Assembly (NCBI GenBank): GCA_902774195.1
Contig: CACYHM010000038.1
Coordinates: 1 to 9,927, forward strand
Source: an uncultured Eubacteriales bacterium
GTDB lineage: Bacteria > Bacillota_A > Clostridia > Peptostreptococcales > Anaerovoracaceae
DNA: 9,927 nucleotides
Direction: 5' to 3'
The notes beneath the pieces are model-generated. The model saw only the letters and a program-made list of their open reading frames with translations. It was not told the origin of the DNA and searched no databases. Position numbers and translations under genes: made by a program. This document shows, piece after piece, positions 1-6,385 of this stretch (positions are counted from its first letter, which is position 1; the number at the start of each line of letters is the position of its first letter).

Positions 1-183
1 TGCGTAGGATTCGGACCTGGAGCAGAGAGCCAGGCTCACGCTCCTAACGAGATCACATGGAAGCAGGACCTCGTGACATGCGCGGCTCTGTATGCTGCTG
101 CTATCCCTCTGTATCCTGACCAGGAGAAGACAGGAGACGTAAGCCAGTTCCGTCAGGGAAAGACGAACAACGATATCAAATAA
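1..183 (+). CDS. M20-family metallohydrolase, YgeY-like, C-terminal fragment
   Basis: The window opens inside this gene: frame 1 is open for 60 codons and stops at TAA 181-183. The visible residues include [15 protein letters not shown] (about fragment residues 3-17), followed by [20 protein letters not shown]. This is the hallmark end of M20 peptidases of the YgeY type, and the His of AHAPNE would be the last metal ligand of the di-metal site. In the family this end packs back onto the catalytic domain. YgeY is annotated as a selenium-metabolism-linked or purine-catabolism hydrolase, and its gene is often found with ygeW, ygeX, ssnA and xanthine dehydrogenase genes. The next genes here, xpt and a guanine-type deaminase 17 bp and about 630 bp downstream, fit that setting. 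The catalytic half lies upstream of the window, so substrate and exact subfamily cannot be checked. Other M20 dipeptidases remain possible. Confidence 0.8.
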   Translation, partial: CVGFGPGAESQAHAPNEITWKQDLVTCAALYAAAIPLYPDQEKTGDVSQFRQGKTNNDIK

Positions 184-200
184 AAAGGCAGGGATACTCC

Positions 201-776
201 ATGAAGAAAATGGAAGAAAAGATACTGGCTGAGGCGGCCATACTGCCGGGCGGAGTGCTCAAGGTAGGCAGCTTTCTGAACCAGCAGGTGGATACGGTGT
301 TCATGAAGGAGATAGGAGAGGAGATAAGGGATCTCTTCAGAGACGAGGAGATCACTAAGATCCTCACTATCGAATCATCGGGCATCCCAATCGCTATATC
401 CGCGGGGTTCGCCATGGGGCTGCCGGTCGTATACGCCAAAAAGAACAAGTCTTCCAATATCTCGGGCGGCTGCTATTCGACTCCGGTCAAGTCGTTCACC
501 CACGGCGACACGAACAACGTCGTGGTGACGAAGGAGTATATTTCGGCAGACGACCGCATCCTGATAGTCGATGACTTTCTGGCTCACGGCAGCGCCCTGA
601 ACGGCCTCATAAATATCGTCGGACAGGCGGGCGCGACGGTAGTCGGCTGCGTTGCGGCGATAGAAAAAGGCTTCCAGATGGGAGGCGACAGCCTCAGGGC
701 GAAGGGCTACAGAGTGGAGTCGCTTGCCATAGTCGACGAGATGACAGACAACGAGATCACATTCCGCAGGGACTGA
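201..776 (+). CDS. xpt: xanthine phosphoribosyltransferase
   Basis: This cytosolic salvage enzyme joins xanthine and PRPP to give XMP and pyrophosphate. The 191-residue length matches the family (B. subtilis Xpt is about 194). Family landmarks are in order: LKVGSFLNQQVD (20-31), TKILTIESSGI (52-62), the base-side Lys/Phe region VKSFTHGD (96-103), the PRPP-binding loop ILIVDDFLAHGSA (120-132) with its paired Asp, AIEKGFQ (153-159) and GYRVESLA (169-176). All align readily with what I remember of B. subtilis Xpt. The ATG at 201 is preceded by a modest purine-rich stretch (AAAAAGGCAGGG, 182-193). A second ATG three codons on is possible but would trim the N-terminus. The gene starts 17 bp after the upstream hydrolase gene and ends 33 bp before the deaminase gene, so the three are almost certainly co-transcribed. 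Its last codons form the left arm of a strong hairpin (755-792). Confidence 0.93.
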   Translation: MKKMEEKILAEAAILPGGVLKVGSFLNQQVDTVFMKEIGEEIRDLFRDEEITKILTIESSGIPIAISAGFAMGLPVVYAKKNKSSNISGGCYSTPVKSFTHGDTNNVVVTKEYISADDRILIVDDFLAHGSALNGLINIVGQAGATVVGCVAAIEKGFQMGGDSLRAKGYRVESLAIVDEMTDNEITFRRD

Positions 777-792
777 CCCTGCGGAAGTGATC
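755..792 (+). promoter_or_regulatory. intercistronic hairpin with the xpt stop codon in its loop
   Basis: The left arm is GATCAC, a bulged A, then TTCCGCAGGG. The loop is ACTGA, and the right arm is CCCTGCGGAAGTGATC. The arms are exact complements, giving 16 base pairs with one bulge. The TGA stop of xpt (774-776) sits in the five-base loop. The next bases (AGGAAAGG, 793-800) are the ribosome binding site of the deaminase gene. No T-run follows, so it does not look like an intrinsic terminator. Likely roles, inferred, are protection of the upstream mRNA from 3' exonucleases, a processing site, or coupling of deaminase translation to ribosomes finishing xpt. Confidence 0.7.
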
Positions 793-809
793 AGGAAAGG
801 ACTGATGAC

Positions 810-2171
810 ATGAGTACACTGGCAGTAAACAACATACGCGCGATAGTGTCGTGCGACATGAAGAACACGGTATATGAGAACGTGAACCTGTATTGCAAAG
901 ACGGTCTCATCGAGTACATAGGTACTGAGAAGCGCGATGCGGACAAGGTCATCGACGGCAAAGGAATGCTCTGCTATCCGGGCCTCGTGAACGCTCATCA
1001 CCACCTTTATCAGGTGTTCTCGCGCAACCTTCCGAAGGTACAGAACATGGAGCTTTTCGACTGGCTCAAGACTCTTTACGAGATCTGGAAGAACCTCAAC
1101 GAGGATACTATATACCTGTCATCGCTGACGGGCATGGGCGAGCTGATGAAGAACGGCTGCACGACCGTCTTCGATCATCACTACGTATTCCCGGCAGGCG
1201 CGGGGGATCTGATCGGCGCACAGGCGGCGGCCGCGGACAAGCTCGGAGTGAGGATGCACTTCTCGAGAGGCTCGATGGACCTTTCGGTAAAGGACGGGGG
1301 ACTTCCTCCTGACAGTGTCGTGCAGACTGTCGACGAGATCATGAAGGACAGCATAGACCTGATCGACAAGTATCACGACACATCGTTCCGCTCAAAGAGA
1401 CGCATAGCGCTTGCGCCGTGCTCGCCGTTCTCGGTATCCGAGGAGCTGCTTGTGGAGTCTGCAAAGCTCGCGAGAGAGAAGGGCGTCAGACTGCATACCC
1501 ACCTCTGCGAGACCAAGGATGAAGAAGAATACATGCTTGCGCGCGAGGGCATGAGACCTCTTGAGTACATGGAAAAAGTGGGCTGGATAGGCGACGATGT
1601 ATGGTATGCCCACGGCATACATTTCAACGATGCAGAGCTCGCGAAGCTGGCCGAGACAGGCACGGGCGTATGTCACTGCCCGATCTCCAACATGAAGCTC
1701 TCGTCGGGTATCGCCCGCATCCCGGAGATGCTCCACATGGGCATTCCTGTGGGACTCGGAGTAGACGGATCGGCGTCGAATGACGGTTCGGACCTGCTCG
1801 AGGAGATCCGCGTGGCATTCCTCCTTCACAGGCTCAATTCAAGCAAGGACGCGCCTACGGGATACGACATCCTAAGGATGGCTACCATAGGCTCGGCAAG
1901 GCTGCTCGGAAGAGACAAGGAGATCGGTTCGATCGAGACAGGCAAGTGCGCTGACTTCTTCCTGATCGACTCCAACCGTACAGAACTCACGGGAGCCTGC
2001 TACGATCCTGCATCGGTGCTCGGTACTGTCGGCGTCAGGGGCGCTGTTGACTACACCGTCATAGACGGAGAGGTCACAGTCGAGAACGGCAGGATCACAG
2101 GAGTAGACGAAGAAAAACTCTCTGCCGATTCAGACAGAGAGCTCAAAAGATATCTTGCCGGTAATATTTAG
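810..2171 (+). CDS. 8-oxoguanine/guanine-type deaminase (amidohydrolase superfamily)
   Basis: The product is a cytosolic zinc amidohydrolase of the COG0402 (Atz/Trz/SsnA) group, 453 residues, normal for the group. The metal site is complete: HxH at 63/65 in GLVNAHHHLYQ, His231 and Glu234 in HTHLCET, His268 in AHGIH, and Asp319 in GVDGSASND. Stretches such as ELFDWLKTLYEIW (81-93), SRGSMDL (152-158) and GGLPPDSVV (163-171) closely match what I remember of Pseudomonas PA0142, characterised as an 8-oxoguanine deaminase (8-oxoguanine to urate plus ammonia). The residue patterns fit this better than classical guanine deaminase or SsnA, though related triazine- or isoguanine-type substrates cannot be excluded. 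Either product, urate or xanthine, would suit the neighbouring xpt and YgeY-like genes. ATG 810 is preceded by AGGAAAGG with 9-bp spacing. The last codons overlap the opposite-strand terminator at 2113-2141. I see no clear + strand terminator behind the gene. Confidence 0.88.
   Translation: MSTLAVNNIRAIVSCDMKNTVYENVNLYCKDGLIEYIGTEKRDADKVIDGKGMLCYPGLVNAHHHLYQVFSRNLPKVQNMELFDWLKTLYEIWKNLNEDTIYLSSLTGMGELMKNGCTTVFDHHYVFPAGAGDLIGAQAAAADKLGVRMHFSRGSMDLSVKDGGLPPDSVVQTVDEIMKDSIDLIDKYHDTSFRSKRRIALAPCSPFSVSEELLVESAKLAREKGVRLHTHLCETKDEEEYMLAREGMRPLEYMEKVGWIGDDVWYAHGIHFNDAELAKLAETGTGVCHCPISNMKLSSGIARIPEMLHMGIPVGLGVDGSASNDGSDLLEEIRVAFLLHRLNSSKDAPTGYDILRMATIGSARLLGRDKEIGSIETGKCADFFLIDSNRTELTGACYDPASVLGTVGVRGAVDYTVIDGEVTVENGRITGVDEEKLSADSDRELKRYLAGNI
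2113..2141 (-). terminator. intrinsic terminator of the GH25 operon, inside the deaminase gene
   Basis: Read on the - strand, CTCTCTGTC, a six-base loop TGAATC and GGCAGAGAG form a nine-pair stem (one G-U pair), followed at once by TTTTTCTTC. This begins 38 bases past the stop codon of the GH25 gene. The T-run lies only on the - strand side, so it should stop transcription of the - strand operon and not of the deaminase gene whose codons 435-444 it overlaps. The prediction is by eye, with no energy calculation. Confidence 0.68.
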
Positions 2172-2179
2172 GACCAGTC

Positions 2180-3448
2180 CTATCTCTCATACATAATATC
2201 CATGTCGACGGCGCCTTTGATGCCGTCGATCCGGCCGGTGTTGCTGGCCTGCCATATCATGTACGGACCTTCGTAATCCGTGCTGCCGGTATAGTGGGCG
2301 AGCCACACCGGTCTTTTATCGGTGTCTTCCCACACATCCTCGAGATAATTCTTGCTGCTGTAGAGCATGCAGTCATAACCGGCTTTCGAAAGCTCGTCTG
2401 AAAAGACATCATACAGCCTGTTGACATCCCGGAAATTCATATTATATGTCTGGAACTGTCCGAAATCCTCCCAGTCGAAGGCAACGGGCAGGTCCAGTTT
2501 GACGCCGTCAAGCTGTTCGACCACCCAGTCCGCGGTCTTTTTTACCATCTCTTCGCTGCTGTCGTAGCTGTAAATATACACTCCGGTCTTCAGTCCTGCG
2601 GCGCGGGCGTTTTTGATATTCTCTTTGTATGTATTGTCAAGGTCTGCGACATCATCGTCTCCGGTAGAGAATCCTATCCTTATGATCGCAAAATCGCATC
2701 CAGCCTTTTTGACGGCCTCAAAATCTATTTCATCCTGCCATGATGACACATCGATACCGAATGATCTGCCGTCGCCTTTATACTCATTTACGAAATCAGC
2801 GAATGCCGTGCCCTCGCTGTCATCTCCGTTTGCAGGGATCTCGTCAGCGACCTCGACGGTGAGATCCCACTCGGTCTTGTTGCCCGAATCGTCAGTGACC
2901 TTGACGTGGAGAGGGTACCTGCCGGTCTTGTCCATGTCCACCTTCCCCTTGTATTCCACGTCCAGCTTGCTGTCGGCATTGTCGCCGTAGCCGATGATAT
3001 CCGATATATTGAATTCTTCTCCCTTCTGAAGGATGACTCCGTCGCCGCTCCAGAGTATCAGAGGCTTCTGGGTATCGACTACCGTGTAATGCATCACATA
3101 TTCTCCGCTCGGCTTCAGGAGACCGCCGAGGACAGGCTTCGTGACCTTATACACGATCTCTTTTTCGCCGAGTGATGAAGTGTCGAGCATCTTTCTTGAA
3201 GGAGCGACATCGCCGTTTGAGTCCGCAACGTAGTCCGCTGATGAGAGATCTGAACCGAATTCGACGTTGAAGTCGTTGTCCTTCAGGTCAAGCGATATCG
3301 AATCCTTTGCGCTTTTATACTTGTAAGCGGCAAATCCTGCCGCGGCAAGCACGATGATGACAATAACCAAAAGCAGCACCTTCCCAGTACTGCTTTTATT
3401 GTTTTCGCTATATGTTTCTGCGTTTCTTGCTGTTCTGTTCTGTCTCAT
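2180..3448 (-). CDS. membrane-anchored GH25 muramidase with Ig-like domain
   Basis: The 422-residue protein is predicted to cut the N-acetylmuramyl beta-1,4 bond of peptidoglycan outside the membrane. A short basic N-terminus (MRQNRTARN) precedes one hydrophobic helix at about 23-43, with no obvious signal-peptidase site, so it reads as a type II anchor. Residues 50-200 look like extracellular beta-sandwich repeats; VDTQKPL (124-130) and VTDDSGNKTEWDLTV (184-198) are typical of bacterial Ig-like (DUF5011/HYR-type) domains. The GH25 domain fills about 228-422: FGIDVSSWQ (230-238) with Asp232, the catalytic FDWED (324-328) with Asp325 and Glu327, VWLAHY (381-386), IWQAS (398-402) and the closing DMDIM (415-419). 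No catalytic residue looks lost. The start ATG lies 9 bp after the stop of the Hsp70-like gene, and its ribosome binding site (AGGAAG) overlaps that stop, so translation is probably coupled. The gene converges on the deaminase gene with only 8 bp between stop codons. Confidence 0.92.
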   Translation of the reverse strand: MRQNRTARNAETYSENNKSSTGKVLLLVIVIIVLAAAGFAAYKYKSAKDSISLDLKDNDFNVEFGSDLSSADYVADSNGDVAPSRKMLDTSSLGEKEIVYKVTKPVLGGLLKPSGEYVMHYTVVDTQKPLILWSGDGVILQKGEEFNISDIIGYGDNADSKLDVEYKGKVDMDKTGRYPLHVKVTDDSGNKTEWDLTVEVADEIPANGDDSEGTAFADFVNEYKGDGRSFGIDVSSWQDEIDFEAVKKAGCDFAIIRIGFSTGDDDVADLDNTYKENIKNARAAGLKTGVYIYSYDSSEEMVKKTADWVVEQLDGVKLDLPVAFDWEDFGQFQTYNMNFRDVNRLYDVFSDELSKAGYDCMLYSSKNYLEDVWEDTDKRPVWLAHYTGSTDYEGPYMIWQASNTGRIDGIKGAVDMDIMYER

Positions 3449-3457
3449 TTTTTCTTC

Positions 3458-5371
3458 CTATCCCAGCGGGATCTCCACGACCTCGGCCATGTGTATGAGG
3501 GTAGTCTCGATCTGACCGCTTATCTCGGATACCATGCGCTCCCTGATCTCGTCGCTCTTTTCCTTGTCGAGCGTCTGGTAGAATGACTCCTTGATATCCG
3601 CGCTTATGCTCTCGGTGCGCGAACTGAACGCGCCCTTAGGGATGAGCTTCCTCATTGCCTTAGGGATATCAGCGGTGAGCATGGTCTCCTGCATCTTGTC
3701 CTTGCCGAGGAAGAGCACGACTATCGAGGCGACTATGCCGATAAGAACTCCCTCGGGACCCGCCATGAACGGGATCACGTCGATGGCCGCGATCAGAAGT
3801 GCGACAAGAGCCGTGACTATGGAGTCGATCAGGAAAGTGAGCTCATCGACAGCGAATATATTCTTTGCGTCGACCTTGATATCTATGTCAGTAGCGTTCA
3901 GATACGACTTGAGGCTGAGCGCTGTATACGGAACTCTGTGCTTCAGACAGATAGGGACTGTCAGGCCTTCGAGTTCTTCGATAACAGGCTTGAGCCAGTC
4001 GGTGATAGGGCCGGCCAGAAGCTCTCTGGCTTCGTCCGTCCTTATGAAATGTTCCACCTCGCTCTGAAGTATCTCGTCTGTATCGCCCAGCCTTGCGATC
4101 TCGCCGTTTCTCCATCTGTCGAATACAGGGACAGCGACTTTCTTAACGATAGGATCGACCAGCGTGTCGACCGCTTTTCTGTAAAGCGAAGGGATGTTTT
4201 TACTGACGATATCCTCTATGGCTGTGGACGCGATAAGCTCATCGAGCTCAGTCCTGAACTCCGAAAGATCCTCGTCGATGCGTCCGCAGTAGGAGAGCCC
4301 TTTGGATACGGAGAACTCCGGATCCGTGGCCGATATGACGATGGAATCACTGAACACGCTGCTGCACCAGTCGCGTATCGCAGGGAGCTTGCTCACTCCG
4401 CCGGTCAGGAATATGAGCTCAGGCTGCGCGCCTGTGATGCTCTTCTGTACATCCTTCAGGGATGAGATGAAGACATCTTTCCAGGAGCGTCTGCCGAGCT
4501 TATCTATCTTTTTATTGACAAGCCTGTCGGCGATCTTTCTGTCCATCCTCAGAGTAAGCTTGACCGGAAGATCGTAGTGGAGGACTATGCTCTCATGGCA
4601 GTCATGCGTGCTCCAGTATTCCTCGTCGGAATAATACTTTTCCTTGAGCCTTCTTGCCGCGAATTCGGCGTACGTTCTCCAGGGCTCGCTCTTTTCGAAT
4701 ACCGACTGTATCTTCTTTTTCATAAGCCCTGCAGACGCTACTGACTCCTCGAGCAGTATCTCGTCCATCAGACCTCCGCCGAGGACCACTTCGCCGCCGG
4801 TCCTCATCTCGACTTCCTTGCCGCCCATGATGTAAGCGAAATCGGTCGTCGATGAGCCTATGTCGATCACGAGCACAGGCCTGGACAGTATGTCCACTCC
4901 GACCTGAAGGTGCTTCGACTGGCATGCGCTCACCATGGCTGCGCGCGATTCCGAGATTATCCTCGAAGGGGGATACCCGGCTCTTTCGAATATCTCTCTG
5001 TAGCGCTCGCGGGTGTTCCTGTCCCAGCCGGCAGGGCAGCCGATGTAAAAGCTGCAGTTCTCGTTCTTGACAAGCTCTCCGCTGCCGTAGAGCTCACCGA
5101 GTACTCCCGCGGCAAAGCTCCTGACATCCGCCTCGCTCGACCTGTCGGTCAGGAAGCGGCTCTTGAAACGAAGCTTTCTCTTTACCGCGTTGTCTGCATA
5201 ACAGGCTTTCTCGCCGATGATGAGATCACCGTTCTGCAGCTGGGCGTAAGCGGTGATAAAACTCTGCTCGCCGACGACTGTGAGCATCTCAGGTGTATTC
5301 TGTTCTTCTTTTACTAGTCTTGAGATGGCGCTCTCGGCGTCACCAAGGTCGAATCCGAAAAAACGATCCAT
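3458..5371 (-). CDS. Hsp70/actin-fold ATPase with a C-terminal membrane hairpin
   Basis: Residues 1-365 have the Hsp70/MreB nucleotide-binding signatures in order: phosphate-1 loop FGFDLGDAES (5-14), ESRAAMVSA (141-149), phosphate-2 loop VIDIGSSTTDFAY (168-180), a GGGLMDE motif (198-204) and the adenosine loop LTGGVSKLP (322-330), then a DPEFSVSKGL stretch (350-359). After this there is no recognisable Hsp70 beta-sandwich substrate-binding domain or lid. Instead comes a charged helical stretch (about 365-500), two adjacent hydrophobic segments (about 511-532 and 537-556) that look like a membrane hairpin, and a conserved-looking cytosolic tail ending VVEIPLG. Total length is 637 residues. It is therefore an ATPase tethered to the membrane, not DnaK, and no dnaJ gene is visible. 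AAAGGTGG lies 10 bp before the ATG. The gene sits between a GrpE-like membrane protein and a GH25 enzyme. Family membership is firm; its cellular job is unknown. Confidence 0.85.
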   Translation of the reverse strand: MDRFFGFDLGDAESAISRLVKEEQNTPEMLTVVGEQSFITAYAQLQNGDLIIGEKACYADNAVKRKLRFKSRFLTDRSSEADVRSFAAGVLGELYGSGELVKNENCSFYIGCPAGWDRNTRERYREIFERAGYPPSRIISESRAAMVSACQSKHLQVGVDILSRPVLVIDIGSSTTDFAYIMGGKEVEMRTGGEVVLGGGLMDEILLEESVASAGLMKKKIQSVFEKSEPWRTYAEFAARRLKEKYYSDEEYWSTHDCHESIVLHYDLPVKLTLRMDRKIADRLVNKKIDKLGRRSWKDVFISSLKDVQKSITGAQPELIFLTGGVSKLPAIRDWCSSVFSDSIVISATDPEFSVSKGLSYCGRIDEDLSEFRTELDELIASTAIEDIVSKNIPSLYRKAVDTLVDPIVKKVAVPVFDRWRNGEIARLGDTDEILQSEVEHFIRTDEARELLAGPITDWLKPVIEELEGLTVPICLKHRVPYTALSLKSYLNATDIDIKVDAKNIFAVDELTFLIDSIVTALVALLIAAIDVIPFMAGPEGVLIGIVASIVVLFLGKDKMQETMLTADIPKAMRKLIPKGAFSSRTESISADIKESFYQTLDKEKSDEIRERMVSEISGQIETTLIHMAEVVEIPLG

Positions 5372-5410
5372 TCTGGCTAATCCACCTTTCGGTAATACTG
5401 GACAAGTGTG

Positions 5411-6298
5411 TTATTTTCCGCTGGAGGCGAGGCCTTTTCTGAGAAGGGCGCCGTTCGCTGTCATGGCAGGTCTGATGGTGCCTTTCTTTTTGCCCGGCAT
5501 GAGGTCGAACCAGTCTTTCGTTTCCGGGCTGTAATCGACCACCTCTATCTGCTGCTTGTGCAGGTAGTACTTGATCGCCTCGATCTTTTCGAGCGCGTAT
5601 TCAGGATCTCCGCTGTAAGACGCCGCCAGCAGGTCGGAGAAGAGATCCAGCTCAGGTCCGGTAGCGGTCCTTCCGTCTATGAGCCCGGCCTGTTCGCGTT
5701 TGCTCTGCTTTTCGGCGAGCCTGACTTCGTCGAGGCTCTGATCGGCAGAGATGATAACTGATCTGAAACAGCGGAAGATGCGTTCGGAATCCACGTGCAT
5801 CTCGACCTGATACTCCTTCTTTCCTCTGCTCTTAGGTCTGCCGTAGACCGAGCCTGAAAGATAGAGGAAGACCATGCCCATGAGTATGGAGGCGCATTTT
5901 ACGATGAAGCCTGCCATATCTTCGGATCTCGTCTGATCAAGTCCCGTCATAACGAGAGGGAAGAGACCGTAGACGATCAGCACGACGCCTCCCAGAAGCA
6001 TGATTATCGAAGTGACCGAGACGCCGCCTCCGTCTTCTTCAGGGGATCTGTTTTTGCCGCGCTCCCAGACCCGTGTATAGCCGATCGAATCGATCATCGG
6101 CAGCGACAGGCGGACGGCCTGCATGATGTGCGCGGCGGCATCGCGCTCGGCGTCGCTTTCGGCAGCGTCGTTATGCATGAGAAGCAGCTTGTCGACCTCC
6201 TTTTCGAGCACAGGGACCGCGGCCTCGGCTGAACCCGCGCCGGCTATCTCGGTAAGGAGATTCTCTTTGTCTTTTTCGAGTATTTCTGTCATTTTCAT
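5411..6298 (-). CDS. two-helix membrane protein with a GrpE-like C-terminus
   Basis: I do not recognise a named family. The 295-residue protein has an N-terminal charged helical region (1-90), two hydrophobic helices (about 95-119 and 129-150) joined by a short loop, and a cytosolic C-terminal half. Residues 217-250 look helical. The end resembles the GrpE wing in spacing and motif: IEVVDYSPE (251-259) recalls GVEVIDPxGE, and GTIRPAMTANGALLRKG (273-289) recalls the RxIRPAMV end of GrpE. It is the first gene of the operon, 39 bp before the Hsp70-like gene, so a role as that protein's membrane-bound nucleotide exchange factor is a reasonable inference. The ATG at 6298 has no Shine-Dalgarno, and a TATAAT lies only 9 bp upstream, so the message may be leaderless. 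Codon 41 (ATG 6178) follows AAAAGGAGG but at 17 bp, which is long; it is an alternative start that would still keep both helices. Confidence 0.72.
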   Translation of the reverse strand: MKMTEILEKDKENLLTEIAGAGSAEAAVPVLEKEVDKLLLMHNDAAESDAERDAAAHIMQAVRLSLPMIDSIGYTRVWERGKNRSPEEDGGGVSVTSIIMLLGGVVLIVYGLFPLVMTGLDQTRSEDMAGFIVKCASILMGMVFLYLSGSVYGRPKSRGKKEYQVEMHVDSERIFRCFRSVIISADQSLDEVRLAEKQSKREQAGLIDGRTATGPELDLFSDLLAASYSGDPEYALEKIEAIKYYLHKQQIEVVDYSPETKDWFDLMPGKKKGTIRPAMTANGALLRKGLASSGK

Positions 6299-6315
6299 AA
6301 TGAATACATTATACT
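6286..6315 (+). promoter_or_regulatory. candidate promoter for the SEC-C/M20/YfcC operon
   Basis: CTGTCA (6286-6291, four of six to TTGACA), an 18-bp spacer and TATACT (6310-6315, five of six to TATAAT) would start transcription near 6322, giving a leader of about 60 bases that holds the AGGAGAA ribosome binding site. Its -10 overlaps the - strand TATAAT at 6308-6313, so both polymerases could not bind together. The leader shows no strong hairpin. Confidence 0.35.
6308..6313 (-). promoter_or_regulatory. candidate -10 box for the - strand operon
   Basis: A perfect TATAAT on the - strand ends 9 bp before the ATG at 6298. At the usual spacing no convincing -35 is present (TACCAA at 17 bp). If it is used, transcription would begin about 2-4 bases before the start codon, giving a leaderless message. 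The match is exact but short, in an AT-rich gap, so support is moderate. Confidence 0.4.
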
Positions 6316-6373
6316 ATCAATAAGCGTTTTTTGGTAGTCTCATAAAAGAGATCAGAGGTATTCACAGGAGAAG

Positions 6374-6385
6374 CATCGCGCGATG
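6374..6385. repeat. 12-bp perfect palindrome over the SEC-C start codon
   Basis: CATCGCGCGATG is its own reverse complement and ends with the ATG start (6383-6385) of the SEC-C gene. It could bind a dimeric regulator, or form a short RNA stem (CATC/GATG with a GCGC loop) that masks the start codon. One such palindrome could arise by chance in this base composition. Confidence 0.3.

Noticed and set aside
375..1004. A 209-codon - strand open frame across the xpt-deaminase junction.
   Set aside because: It overlaps two clear genes, has a low-complexity composition, and shows neither a ribosome binding site nor a recognisable family.
2170..2181. AGGACCAGTCCT palindrome spanning the two convergent stop codons.
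   Set aside because: Five pairs with a two-base loop is too weak for a terminator and is plausible by chance.
2205..2230. TCGACGGC and GCCGTCGA around a nine-base loop, as a + strand terminator for the deaminase gene.
   Set aside because: No T-run follows, and the bases encode conserved GH25 residues (GIKGAVDMD), so the symmetry is probably a coding effect.
2304..2330. ACACCG and CGGTGT around a nine-base loop, as a + strand terminator.
   Set aside because: The stem is only six pairs, the following CTTCCC is not a T-run, and it lies well inside the GH25 gene.
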